DNA of 64,000 bases from Shewanella acanthi (lineage in GTDB: Bacteria > Pseudomonadota > Gammaproteobacteria > Enterobacterales > Shewanellaceae). The translations under genes and the position numbers were made by a program. Under the pieces are notes generated by a model. The model was not told where the DNA came from, made no database searches, and saw only the letters and a program-made list of their open reading frames with translations. The stretch is from positions 3,844,001 to 3,908,000 of the forward strand of contig NZ_CP080413.1 of assembly GCF_019457475.1 (NCBI RefSeq), given 5' to 3'. Shown here one piece after another: positions 8,363 through 16,998 of the stretch (within the stretch, counting starts at the first letter, position 1; each line of letters starts with the position of its first letter).

Positions 8363-9304
8363 TTATTGATATTCAACACAGACATTGCGGCCATTTTCTT
8401 TGGCGCGGTATAGCGCCTTATCTGCAGACTCTATTATCGTTCGAGAGGTCATTGCAGAGCTCGGGATCGTCGAGTAATAACCGACACTTAAAGTGACTGG
8501 ACCGTTATTTAATGCGGGGTGGGGAACCGAACGAATATAAACCTCTTTACGTATCGATTCTGCAAGCCTGGAGATATCCGTGTTGCCGTAGGCAATGACT
8601 GCAAACTCTTCACCACCATAGCGGCAGGCAATATCGGTTGAACGAGAACATACATCAGCAATTGAACGGGCAATTTGGATCAAACACTCATCACCAGCAA
8701 AATGTCCGAGGGTATCGTTATAGAGTTTAAAATGGTCGATATCGCACATGATAAGCGAAATTTTTCGCTGGTCACGAATCGCGATATTGGTTAAAAACTC
8801 GAGTTGAGAGTCAAATTCACGCCGATTGAATAATCCAGTCAGACTATCGGTTCTCGCTTTTTCGTACAGATCACTGGATACCGCTTCGGGCTCGATTATC
8901 CCAAACAGCACTTCAGCCTTCCCGGATTCATCTTTTATTAACGGTTTAGCGCGGCTAACAAAATAAAAAGTACGGTCTTTCTTCGCATCATAATAGGGAA
9001 AGATATTCTTATACTCATCGATCACCCCATTTCGAAGTTGATAGTATTCGGTGAAAATTTGGCGAGCTTTTTCTGAGTTTCGAATGGCGATATTTTTGTT
9101 GTAATCACCCGCTATCGGGCAGGTTTTATCGACCGAGTGCTGAATAAGACGTTCGTTTAAACCAAAGGTCTCACACATGATTTTATTGCAATAAAAAATG
9201 TTGGGGTCATCCTTTAGATCGATTATCCACCATGACAAGTTGCTGAAATTTAAAAGCCTATTGTAAGACTCATAAATATCTTCAACTCTCTTGTTTGGAA
9301 ACAT
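8363..9304 (-). CDS. PAS-GGDEF diguanylate cyclase
   Basis: The 313-residue protein has an N-terminal PAS-like sensor region (about 15-140) and a C-terminal GGDEF domain (about 145-312). The active-site motif is intact as GGEEF (230-234). An RxxD inhibitory site (R221-S-T-D224) sits exactly five residues before it, so product inhibition by c-di-GMP is expected. The MCDIDHFKLYND segment provides the metal-binding Asp. No membrane helix is visible, so sensing is cytosolic. A heme, flavin or small ligand in the PAS part is possible but not shown by the sequence. Confidence 0.92.
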   Translation of the reverse strand: MFPNKRVEDIYESYNRLLNFSNLSWWIIDLKDDPNIFYCNKIMCETFGLNERLIQHSVDKTCPIAGDYNKNIAIRNSEKARQIFTEYYQLRNGVIDEYKNIFPYYDAKKDRTFYFVSRAKPLIKDESGKAEVLFGIIEPEAVSSDLYEKARTDSLTGLFNRREFDSQLEFLTNIAIRDQRKISLIMCDIDHFKLYNDTLGHFAGDECLIQIARSIADVCSRSTDIACRYGGEEFAVIAYGNTDISRLAESIRKEVYIRSVPHPALNNGPVTLSVGYYSTIPSSAMTSRTIIESADKALYRAKENGRNVCVEYQ

Positions 9305-9578
9305 AACTCAGGCCCTTTATGGCTTGGGGATCAGAGCATAACCTGATGATGACCACCAAGACTCCTAATGACATTTATCTGAAAACTCAGCATCGAACGT
9401 TATGAGTTTTAACCTCTATTTAGTAGAGATATAGATGAAATACTTCACCTTAGCCACCGAAAGCCAAAGCTTAATATCAATCCCAGTAGGGTCTAGTTTT
9501 TAAAGGAAAAAATAGCCTGTCTGACTACTCTTGTTGGTGGAATACCTTGACCGCTTAAGTGGCATTTGACCTTAAATC

Positions 9579-10217
9579 TTACTTATGTAAAAACACTACG
9601 TCGTTATCGACAATTTCGAGTCGCCAACCATAATGCTCAGCTAACCAACGGAAGGTCGCCTCGGAGTAAAAGTTAATATGGGTGGGATCGTTTTTGTAAT
9701 GCCAATTGGTGAATGCCGCAAGGTCACGAACGCGCTTAGTCATCACCGCCAAAATGCCGTTGGGCTTAAGTAACCGATTCAATTGACTCAATAAGGCGCT
9801 GGCATCGCTAACATGCTCGATGACCTCAGTTAAAGTAATAAAATCATATTGGCGATTTAAAACTTCGGGACAATTCGCGTAATAGAGATCGTAGTTTTCC
9901 ATCTGATAGCCACGCGATCTTGCCATCAGACTTAACACTTTGCCTTCTCCGCAACCAAAATCTAACCCTTGCTGATCGACGGTGACGCGCTCAAGCAGCG
10001 GCTCCAGGGTGCGGTTCAAAAAACGCTGATAACCAAGATCCTCAGGATGATTCTCATGCTTATCGTACTCGGCCTTTTCATCGGCGGCGCTTAAGTAATA
10101 TTCCGCGGGCACACTCACTAACATGCAGGTAGGACACTGGTAGTAAGAGCGCTTCTTGTCTTGATGATAGTGGACTAAATCGACGCTATGACAGAGGGGA
10201 CAGGTATTCAACAGCAT
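9579..10217 (-). CDS. Class I SAM-dependent methyltransferase with zinc-ribbon N-terminus
   Basis: The 212-residue protein starts with two CxxC pairs (CPLC at 6-9 and CPTC at 28-31) that form a small zinc ribbon. The rest is a Rossmann methyltransferase with glycine motif GLDFGCGEGKVL and the post-motif TEVIEHV, typical of the Methyltransf_11/23 group. The late HINFYSEATFRWL segment is common to this group. The substrate is unknown. The AGGAA motif lies unusually close to the ATG at 10217. It is followed by 274 bases (9305-9578) in which I see no gene. Confidence 0.82.
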   Translation of the reverse strand: MLLNTCPLCHSVDLVHYHQDKKRSYYQCPTCMLVSVPAEYYLSAADEKAEYDKHENHPEDLGYQRFLNRTLEPLLERVTVDQQGLDFGCGEGKVLSLMARSRGYQMENYDLYYANCPEVLNRQYDFITLTEVIEHVSDASALLSQLNRLLKPNGILAVMTKRVRDLAAFTNWHYKNDPTHINFYSEATFRWLAEHYGWRLEIVDNDVVFLHK

Positions 10218-10246
10218 TTCCTAGATTTCAAAGATTTCGGTATTGC

Positions 10247-10603
10247 CTAGAGTGGCGTTGGGATTTTACGTTCCGTAGCAGCAGCTTCCTTTGCCTGTTG
10301 TAGGTATTGTTGCTCGCGGCTTTCACGTTCATCAAACTGTTCTTGCGCTTTACGTTTTTGCTGCGCCTCCCAGTCACGCGCCGAAGATTGTTGTTTGATT
10401 TTCTCCTCCCGTGCCGCCGTTTCACTGGCGGCTTGGCGCGCTTTTTCCAATTGCGATTGTTCTAACTGTTGGGAATCGAGACGCGCCTTATCAGCCTTTT
10501 GCTCTAGGGTCAGATGCGGTTTTTCGGTTTCGCTGGCTTGGGCGAATGTCACTACAGCGCCCATCGCAATAAACATGCTTAACACTTTGATCCTGAGTTG
10601 CAT
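10247..10603 (-). CDS. Small exported coiled-coil protein
   Basis: The start at 10603 is chosen because GGAGAGA lies about 6 bases upstream and the next codons make a clean signal peptide (hydrophobic core, AQA cleavage site). The product is about 118 residues. After the signal it is almost wholly Glu, Gln, Lys, Arg and Ala (for example LEQKADKARL and AQQKRKAQEQF), a composition typical of long alpha-helical coiled coils. No enzymatic motif is present. It precedes the methyltransferase gene on the same strand with 29 bases between them. Function unknown; a periplasmic structural or chaperone-like helix is possible. Confidence 0.7.
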   Translation of the reverse strand: MQLRIKVLSMFIAMGAVVTFAQASETEKPHLTLEQKADKARLDSQQLEQSQLEKARQAASETAAREEKIKQQSSARDWEAQQKRKAQEQFDERESREQQYLQQAKEAAATERKIPTPL

Positions 10604-10849
10604 AAATTTCTCTCCAGTAGCTAGCGCTGCGACACATCTATTCCACAGCATATCACAAGCGACAATAATGATTTCCTTAACAATACAGAAAGATCCCGCC
10701 TCTTGAGCATTTTTTAATTTCATTTTTACGAAACATCGTATAGGTTAATTTTTTATCCTTATTAATTGTGTAGTATTTCAATTAATTTCTTTATAAACGA
10801 ATCACCTACGCATTATAGTGACCCAAAGAGTCGCGAGAGAGTAACCCAT

Positions 10850-12970
10850 ATGATTAGATGGCAACACTTGCTCAATAGCCTCACCACCGATGATCCAGTG
10901 TTGCAGCAAAAACTTTCATGTTGGAGAGCGCAACCAAACCAAACACCCCTCGCCCTCATTCAAGGCTTTTGTTTTATTAGTGCTAATGATGCCGCCTTGG
11001 ACTACTTTGGTATTGAATACGATGCCTTTGTGAATGCCACTCCCTATGATTTTGCGCCAAGAATCCAAGCCTCCGGTCGGAACAGTGTTGAATTTGCGCG
11101 TGAAATGCTACTCGCAGCACTTGAAAACAGCCCAATAGAATATGATTGGTTGCATATAAGCCACCAGGGCCAAGAACTGCCGACTCGCGTAAAGCTCTAC
11201 CGCTGTGACCTAGAGCAACAGGCCGTTGTACTAGTTGAGTTACAAGCGCTCGACCGCCGTAATCAAATTCGTCCGCTGTTCACCGATGGTTTTGACCACC
11301 TGCCAAAGGAAATCATGGCCACGACCCTCGAAGAAAGTGCCGAAGCCGTTTATATCACCGATGAGTTCAATCGAGTGCTGGCGGTTAATAAAGCCATGTG
11401 CCGCATCTGCGGTTACAGTGCAGAGCAATTAATCAATAAAATTCCGTTATTTATCGAAGCTCATCACAATGCATTAGGTGAGGATAGTGACTGCCAAGCA
11501 GCCCTTCAGCAGCGTGGATTCTGGCAAGGTGAAACCCTTAAACAACGCTCCGATGGTACCACTTTCCCTGCCTGGCAAAGCAGCCGCAGAATCGTGACCG
11601 CCGAAGGTACCCTGTATCATGTGAACATTTTCAGTGACATCAGTACTAAAAAACAGCTTGAGAGTCAGCTGACAACTCGAGCCCTGTACGACACCCTCAC
11701 AGGTCTGCCAAACCGCTTTCATCTTAAGCAGATATTGAGCACAGCCTTGAGCAAACTAAAGGACAATCCCAGCAGCCTTGGGGCATTAATGTTTTTAGAT
11801 CTCAATGGTTTTAAAAATATTAATGACAGCTTTGGGCATGCTATGGGCGATAAGGTGCTTCAACTGGTTGCCGCGCGGCTAGAGGCTGGCTGTATTGAAA
11901 AAGCCGATATTGCCCGAATGGGTGGCGACGAATTTACCTTAGTACTTCAAGATTGCAGTGACAGGGATGAGATCCAAAGGGCGGCGGAGCAGATATTAAC
12001 ACTCTTCGATAGTCCATTTGAGATTGAAGGACAAAAATTCTTCCTCGGTACCAGTATCGGCATCGCGCTTTTCCCGACCCATAGCGATCAGGCAAACCAG
12101 TTAATCAGCCTTGCCGATACCGCCATGTACTGCGCGAAAAAGAGCGCGCCACATTTGGTCTTTTACGATAAGGCAATGAGCCAAGCTGCGGAACAAAAGC
12201 TAACTCTCATTAATAACTTAAGGCACGCCCATAGTCTTAAACAATTTACCATCGCCTATCAGGCAATCATCGATCTACGCACCAATCTATCTATTGGTGC
12301 AGAAGCGCTGTTGCGCTGGCAAAAATCGCCGACTGAATTATGCGATGCCTCCGATTTCTTACCTTTGCTGGAAGAAACGGGGCTCATTATCAGCATAGGC
12401 CAATGGGCACTCGAACAGGCCTGTAAGCAGGCTGCCATCTGGCGCGCACACTATCAACCCGATTTTATCGTCTCGGTCAACGTGTCACCTTTACAATTAG
12501 AGCACGTCGACTTTGTAGAGCAGGTTATTAGCGCGCTGAAGAGTAATGGTTTACCCCCTAAGGCATTGATTTTAGAGATCACTGAATCCGCATTATTGCG
12601 TCAACCTGAGTTGGCCCATCAGACCTTAAAGCGCATTAAAAAACTTGGGGTGGGCATCGCCATTGACGACTTTGGTACTGGGTTATCCTCATTAAGCCGC
12701 CTAGGTACCCTGCCGATTGATAGTGTCAAAATTGATGCCGAGTTTGCGCTACGGCTCAACGAGGTCTCAGGGCAAAAACTCTGCCGCGCTATCGTGCAAC
12801 TGGCTCAAGCATTAGATATCCACTTTGTTGCAGAAGGCATTGAAACTGAGCAGCAAAAGGACATCATTACCCATATGGGTCAAGGCTTTGCACAGGGTTT
12901 TCTATTTGGCCAACCCAGCCTTGGTGAGCAATTTACTCAAGCCTATCTGAGTGACAGGCAAATCGCTTAA
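10850..12970 (+). CDS. PAS-GGDEF-EAL protein (c-di-GMP turnover)
   Basis: The start at 10850 follows a GAGAGA stretch. The product is about 706 residues. Domains in order are an N-terminal sensor region, a PAS domain (about 175-290), GGDEF (about 300-460), and EAL (about 465-700). The cyclase motif GGDEF is intact at 368-372 but the RxxD inhibitory site is absent (IEKA in that position). The EAL domain keeps the metal and catalytic residues: EALLRW at 485-490, SVNVSP, LEITES, IDDFGTG, VKID and AEGIE. Both synthesis and breakdown of c-di-GMP are therefore possible. No membrane helix is seen. It lies alone between divergent and convergent genes. Confidence 0.93.
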   Translation: MIRWQHLLNSLTTDDPVLQQKLSCWRAQPNQTPLALIQGFCFISANDAALDYFGIEYDAFVNATPYDFAPRIQASGRNSVEFAREMLLAALENSPIEYDWLHISHQGQELPTRVKLYRCDLEQQAVVLVELQALDRRNQIRPLFTDGFDHLPKEIMATTLEESAEAVYITDEFNRVLAVNKAMCRICGYSAEQLINKIPLFIEAHHNALGEDSDCQAALQQRGFWQGETLKQRSDGTTFPAWQSSRRIVTAEGTLYHVNIFSDISTKKQLESQLTTRALYDTLTGLPNRFHLKQILSTALSKLKDNPSSLGALMFLDLNGFKNINDSFGHAMGDKVLQLVAARLEAGCIEKADIARMGGDEFTLVLQDCSDRDEIQRAAEQILTLFDSPFEIEGQKFFLGTSIGIALFPTHSDQANQLISLADTAMYCAKKSAPHLVFYDKAMSQAAEQKLTLINNLRHAHSLKQFTIAYQAIIDLRTNLSIGAEALLRWQKSPTELCDASDFLPLLEETGLIISIGQWALEQACKQAAIWRAHYQPDFIVSVNVSPLQLEHVDFVEQVISALKSNGLPPKALILEITESALLRQPELAHQTLKRIKKLGVGIAIDDFGTGLSSLSRLGTLPIDSVKIDAEFALRLNEVSGQKLCRAIVQLAQALDIHFVAEGIETEQQKDIITHMGQGFAQGFLFGQPSLGEQFTQAYLSDRQIA

Positions 12971-13076
12971 CTGCTATCGCAACGGGATAGCCATAGGGAA
13001 CCAATAACAGTTTTGGAGTGTAGACTAAGAGTGGGCGGTAAAGCGTTTCACCGCTCTGAAGCACACGCTAAGGCAC

Positions 13077-13144
13077 GATAGCCCTGCCAGCGCACCATTA
13101 ACTGGCATCGCTCCCCTGCAAAGCAATAGGCTGGCAGTGCTATC
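13077..13144. repeat. Imperfect long inverted repeat in a 298-base gap
   Basis: GATAGCCCTGCCAGC (13077-13091) and GCTGGCAGTGCTATC (13130-13144) pair at 14 of 15 positions around a 38-base loop. The gap from 12971 to 13268 holds no gene. No U-run follows on either strand, so this is not a standard terminator. It could be a dispersed palindromic element, a small RNA or the shared 3' end of the flanking genes. The second arm ends 125 bases from the DTW gene stop. Confidence 0.5.
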
Positions 13145-13268
13145 TCATCATTTGCAGCGCAAACGAATCGCCGTTATTAAACCTTGTTTTGCGATAAGTT
13201 AGCGTGATCTGAACAAGATTTTAGCGAATTTAATACGTACGTTGTTGCAAATAATTACCCAATTAGGG

Positions 13269-13871
13269 TTATTCATTTTGAGGGTAACGCAACTGTACCT
13301 CGGCTGGCATCGCACTGATCCGCATCTCCACCATAGCATCGAAGGCATTGAGCAGTGGCTCAATCTTTAGCTGGCCATCTAGCGCATTAAGCATAAACGC
13401 GCTCGCCTCTAAGGTCGACAGACTATCGCTCCGACTCGATTTTCGAATTTTATACCTTGAACCATAATGCTCACCTAGACGCACCGCGGGATACTTTGCC
13501 AGCCAAGGATTTAACTGAAACATTTTGAATGCCTTACGCCAAGTTCCATCGAGTAGCAGTAGAATACAGTCTGCATCCATGGGCTGCGCCTCGATATCCA
13601 TGCTAGCTTCCGAGGGATAAACTAAATAAATCGGCTTACCGCTCCTTTCAAGTTCAACTTTAAGCGCTGCGAAATCTTCCTCAGTCTCACCAACAAATAC
13701 TTGGGTATCGGGCACAACAAGGCTAAGCACCTTAACACTATTCTTTTTATGCTCGACTTCGGTTGGATGCTGTAAAACATACAGCCTAGTTTTCGGATAG
13801 ATTGGCTGCACGCTAGCACACAAGCAGGCAGTGATTGGATACCGACAGTTAGGGCAGTATTTGCGGGTCAA
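13269..13871 (-). CDS. tapT: DTW-domain tRNA-uridine aminocarboxypropyltransferase
   Basis: The 200-residue protein starts with a four-cysteine zinc site (CPNCRYPITACLC) and contains the LLDGTWRKA motif, the DTW-type signature, then KIRKSSRSDSLSTLEA, which is a family signature. DTW proteins add the 3-amino-3-carboxypropyl group from SAM to uridine in tRNA (acp3U). The first available start in this frame is a TTG at 13871; no in-frame ATG lies upstream. It is transcribed alone. The family assignment is strong, and the tRNA position is inferred from the E. coli TapT (YfiP) homolog. Confidence 0.87.
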   Translation of the reverse strand: MTRKYCPNCRYPITACLCASVQPIYPKTRLYVLQHPTEVEHKKNSVKVLSLVVPDTQVFVGETEEDFAALKVELERSGKPIYLVYPSEASMDIEAQPMDADCILLLLDGTWRKAFKMFQLNPWLAKYPAVRLGEHYGSRYKIRKSSRSDSLSTLEASAFMLNALDGQLKIEPLLNAFDAMVEMRISAMPAEVQLRYPQNE

Positions 13872-13997
13872 GGAAGGCTCATTTAATCCGAAAAATATGA
13901 CCTAGTATAACAGCAAGACGCCTTAATAATCCCTTGAAACCACCCGAGGGAAACTAGCTCTGTGGGTACTGTTCAAGCTAAAACCAAACGCCAGAGA

Positions 13998-14035
13998 ATA
14001 AAAATGCCCGACGCAGTGGTCAAACTGCGCCAGGC
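13998..14035 (-). terminator. Terminator of the Bcr/CflA exporter gene
   Basis: On the minus strand GCCTGGCGCAGT (14035-14024) pairs with ACTGCGTCGGGC (14017-14006) with wobble positions, followed by TTTTTATT. The stem has 12 positions and a 6-base loop, and it lies 31 bases after the stop codon. Confidence 0.85.
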
Positions 14036-14066
14036 AAGGGTGACACTTTATCAATCGGTTGTGGTA

Positions 14067-15275
14067 TTAGTGATCTGCAACTGCTTGTTCTTGATGCCAA
14101 TGGTCGAATCGGCGAAGTCCCATCATCACCAGTAGACCAATTGAGAACAGCCCCATGACAAAGGCGACTGCATAGGGCGCTGTCAGACTGGTCTGCTGCA
14201 CAAGCGCTGTGATCACAGAAGCACCACTCATTTGAATAAAGCCCAACATTGCCGTTGCGGTACCCGCACGCTCACCGAATGCCGATAGCGCCATACTGGT
14301 TGCAGGACCTAACAACAAGGCAAACCCGATACACAGCAACATCATAGGCAACATAAAGGCAAAAGCCGCCGCCATACCAACACTTGGGCCAAACCATTGC
14401 ACCGCTATCACTAAGACCGCTGCGGCCACTAATAAGGCCAAGGCTAAAATTGCCGTTGGTCGATTGCCCAATGTGCGGATCACTACTGGCGCCACGAAAC
14501 AGGCAATGATGTTCACCGTCGCATTCAGACCAAACAGGCCGCTGAAAGCCAGTTCAGACACTCCTAAATGGCCAATTAGCCATACGGGCGAATAGGACAC
14601 GTAACATAAAATTGCCGCCATCGCCGACATACAGGCAAAGGCATAAAACAGGAAGTGAGTGTTACCAATCACAGGCTTATAACGGCTCCAGCGGTATAAG
14701 CCACCTTCATTAACCGTGTTTGCAGGGCGAGTCTCAGGTAAGCGGTAACCTACCACCAGCATCATTAACATTGCGTATAATGTCATAAACACGAAGGTAG
14801 AACGCCAACCAAATTGCATCGCTAATAAGCCACCTAAGGTAGGTGCTAATGCAGGGATAACGCAGATTGCCCCATTTAAGTAACTGTAAATCCGTGCACC
14901 TTCCTTAGCTGAGTAGCAATCACGTACCGCACTAAAGGCCACTATCGAGGTCGAACAGGCAGCTAGGCCTTGCAGAACACGGGCAAGCTGTAACCACTGG
15001 AACTCCATCGCTGCAGCTGCAAGCAAACTACTGGTGCCATAGAGCAACACCCCAAAAATAGCGATAGGTCGACGACCGAAACGGTCAGCTAGAGGCCCAA
15101 TTAACACTTGGCCTAACCCCATAGCGAACAGAAACAGTACTAGAGTAGACTGCACTTCACTCGATGAAACAGAAAACTCCGCCGCCATGGTGGGCAACGA
15201 AGGTAAATAAATATCAATGGCCAATGGGCTTAACAGCACCAAGGACATCAAAATTGGTAACAAATTGCGCTGCAT
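14067..15275 (-). CDS. Bcr/CflA family drug exporter (MFS)
   Basis: The 402-residue protein has about 12 hydrophobic helices. The first holds the IDIYLPSLPTM signature of the Bcr/CflA family, and the loop between helices 2 and 3 has the major facilitator motif GPLADRFGRRP. It should export small toxic molecules in exchange for protons at the inner membrane. Homologs move bicyclomycin, chloramphenicol or dipeptides; the substrate here is open. GAGAAG lies before the ATG at 15275. A LysR-family regulator gene starts 109 bases away on the other strand and is the likely controller. Confidence 0.92.
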   Translation of the reverse strand: MQRNLLPILMSLVLLSPLAIDIYLPSLPTMAAEFSVSSSEVQSTLVLFLFAMGLGQVLIGPLADRFGRRPIAIFGVLLYGTSSLLAAAAMEFQWLQLARVLQGLAACSTSIVAFSAVRDCYSAKEGARIYSYLNGAICVIPALAPTLGGLLAMQFGWRSTFVFMTLYAMLMMLVVGYRLPETRPANTVNEGGLYRWSRYKPVIGNTHFLFYAFACMSAMAAILCYVSYSPVWLIGHLGVSELAFSGLFGLNATVNIIACFVAPVVIRTLGNRPTAILALALLVAAAVLVIAVQWFGPSVGMAAAFAFMLPMMLLCIGFALLLGPATSMALSAFGERAGTATAMLGFIQMSGASVITALVQQTSLTAPYAVAFVMGLFSIGLLVMMGLRRFDHWHQEQAVADH

Positions 15276-15281
15276 ATAACT

Positions 15282-15305
15282 TCTCAGTTAATCGAATCTC
15301 AGTTA
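15282..15305. promoter_or_regulatory. Direct repeat in the shared exporter/regulator promoter region
   Basis: TCTCAGTTA occurs at 15282-15290 and again at 15297-15305, 15 bases apart, between the divergent start codons at 15275 and 15385. The first copy overlaps the ribosome binding region of the exporter gene. A TATAAT at 15348-15353 could be a -10 element for the LysR gene, but no good -35 accompanies it. A regulator-binding role is inference. Confidence 0.35.
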
Positions 15306-15384
15306 TTCATGACTATTTTAAATAACTCAAGGTATGAACAGAAATGGTATAATTTCCAAAGTAAATTTCCTTTAAGGAATATCT

Positions 15385-16362
15385 ATGAATCTCGACAACC
15401 TCGCCAAAGTTGACCTCAACCTATTGGTGATACTTAAGATTTTGCTCGAAGAGCAGAGTGTCACCCGTGCAGCCACCCGATTACATATTAGTCAATCGGC
15501 TTTGAGTAAGAGCTTAAACAGACTCAGGGAAACCTTAGATGACCCCCTCTTCCAACGCACAGCCCATGGCCTTAAGCCCACGGCTCACGCCATTAATATC
15601 GGTCACAAGCTGCCGACGATTTTACAGGACTTGTATCAGCTGACCCAGCCGCCAACCTTTCATCCTGCTAGTAGCAACAGGCAATTCTCCTTTGCCATAG
15701 TCGAAAGTGCCTACGAGACCTTAATCCCCTACTTCATCGGTCCAATGCTCAATACCGCACCCAACATTAAATTGGATTCCTATGTTTGGACCGAAAAATC
15801 CATGCATGATTTGATGCAGGGGCAGATTGACTTTGGTATTGCAGGGCGAGATCTTCACCCTTTAGCCGATCCTCGCACCGACCGCCTACCCGAAGGAATT
15901 GTCTGCCAGACCTTATTTACCGATAAGCAGGTCTGCCTCGTAAGAGAAAATCATCCACTCATGGATAAATTAACCTCGCCCGAATGGAATTTATCTTTGT
16001 ATTTAGATATGGCCCACGTGCAAGTGCGCTGCGAAGGCAGTGCTTGGTGGGCGCTGGATTACTTTTTGGCAGACCTCGGCCATAGACGCAAAATCAGCAC
16101 CACTGTGCCCGACTTTTATGGCGCCGCCAGTGTGTGCGCCCACAGTGAGTTAATTTTTACCCTACCCTCAAGCTTTGCCCGTCATGCCTGCAAATTATAT
16201 CCATTGAAGCTACTACCACTGCCGTTCGAATTTATACCTATGGCCTATGTACTGCTGTGGCATCAACGTAATGATGAAGATCTAGGGCACAAATGGATTA
16301 GGGAAACCATTTGCCAGAGTGTCGACAAATTACTTTATAGTAGTACAACGACGTCGAGTTGA
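15385..16362 (+). CDS. LysR-family transcriptional regulator
   Basis: The 325-residue protein begins with the standard LysR winged helix-turn-helix (about residues 8-66), including SVTRAATRLHISQSALSK and the LRETLDDPLFQR wing, followed by a periplasmic-binding-like effector domain. An AAGGA site lies before the ATG at 15385. It is divergent from the Bcr/CflA exporter at 14067-15275, so it most likely controls that gene and itself in response to an exported compound. The effector is unknown. Confidence 0.92.
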   Translation: MNLDNLAKVDLNLLVILKILLEEQSVTRAATRLHISQSALSKSLNRLRETLDDPLFQRTAHGLKPTAHAINIGHKLPTILQDLYQLTQPPTFHPASSNRQFSFAIVESAYETLIPYFIGPMLNTAPNIKLDSYVWTEKSMHDLMQGQIDFGIAGRDLHPLADPRTDRLPEGIVCQTLFTDKQVCLVRENHPLMDKLTSPEWNLSLYLDMAHVQVRCEGSAWWALDYFLADLGHRRKISTTVPDFYGAASVCAHSELIFTLPSSFARHACKLYPLKLLPLPFEFIPMAYVLLWHQRNDEDLGHKWIRETICQSVDKLLYSSTTTSS

Positions 16363-16564
16363 GGCTGGTTTAGGATGCTTGGGAAAATAAGCCAATCAGT
16401 CTGAACGGGCGGTAAATAAATGTAAATTAACCAAGATTAACGTGACCTTGAAAGTTCATTTATTGCACACTGCATAACCACATTTGGGAATTTGGAGAGC
16501 GCATTTCAGGTGCAGTACGCATACGCGCTTTAACCCTCTCCAATCGCCCTCAAAAGGAGTGCTT

Positions 16565-16897
16565 ATGCTTTACCATCAATTCCAACAAAGTCCTTTTCAG
16601 CCACGCATTTCAGGCCCGAGAACTTGGCTAGCCATGGCGCTCACCGTTGCCTTGGTTTGTGTCTCACTGTTTTTGTTACCCTTTATACTGCTGTTTGGCG
16701 CAATTGCCATTGCAATCTTCGTGATTTTCAGCCGTATTTATGTTGCGCGCCAGGTAGCAAAATATAAACGTGCCCAAGCGAATATGAGTAGTCACTACAG
16801 TGGATTTAGCGACTATCAGAATGGAAAGGTCGTGCGAGAAACTCACCCCAAAGATTATCAGGGCCGCACCTTTGAACATCAACGTGGTGATAATTAA
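16565..16897 (+). CDS. Small two-helix membrane protein of unknown function
   Basis: AAAGGAG stands at 16554-16560, so the start is placed at 16565 rather than at an earlier in-frame codon. The product is about 110 residues. It has one strong hydrophobic stretch (about 25-58, long enough for two helices), then a polar, basic and Tyr/His-rich tail (QGRTFEHQRG). I do not recognise a family. A 7-bp stem (16917-16934) follows the stop codon without a T-run. Confidence 0.65.
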   Translation: MLYHQFQQSPFQPRISGPRTWLAMALTVALVCVSLFLLPFILLFGAIAIAIFVIFSRIYVARQVAKYKRAQANMSSHYSGFSDYQNGKVVRETHPKDYQGRTFEHQRGDN

Positions 16898-16998
16898 AAA
16901 TTTGCACGAATTGAACGCGGTAGAATTCTGCCGCAATTACCAACGGGTACTACCCATAGAGTGAAACACCTAAAACACAAATGGCCGTAACCATCTTC

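Noticed and set aside
10228..10425. Minus-strand frame with Arg/Lys-rich product
   Set aside because: It overlaps the better-supported exported coiled-coil gene in another frame, and its basic composition mirrors that gene's codons.
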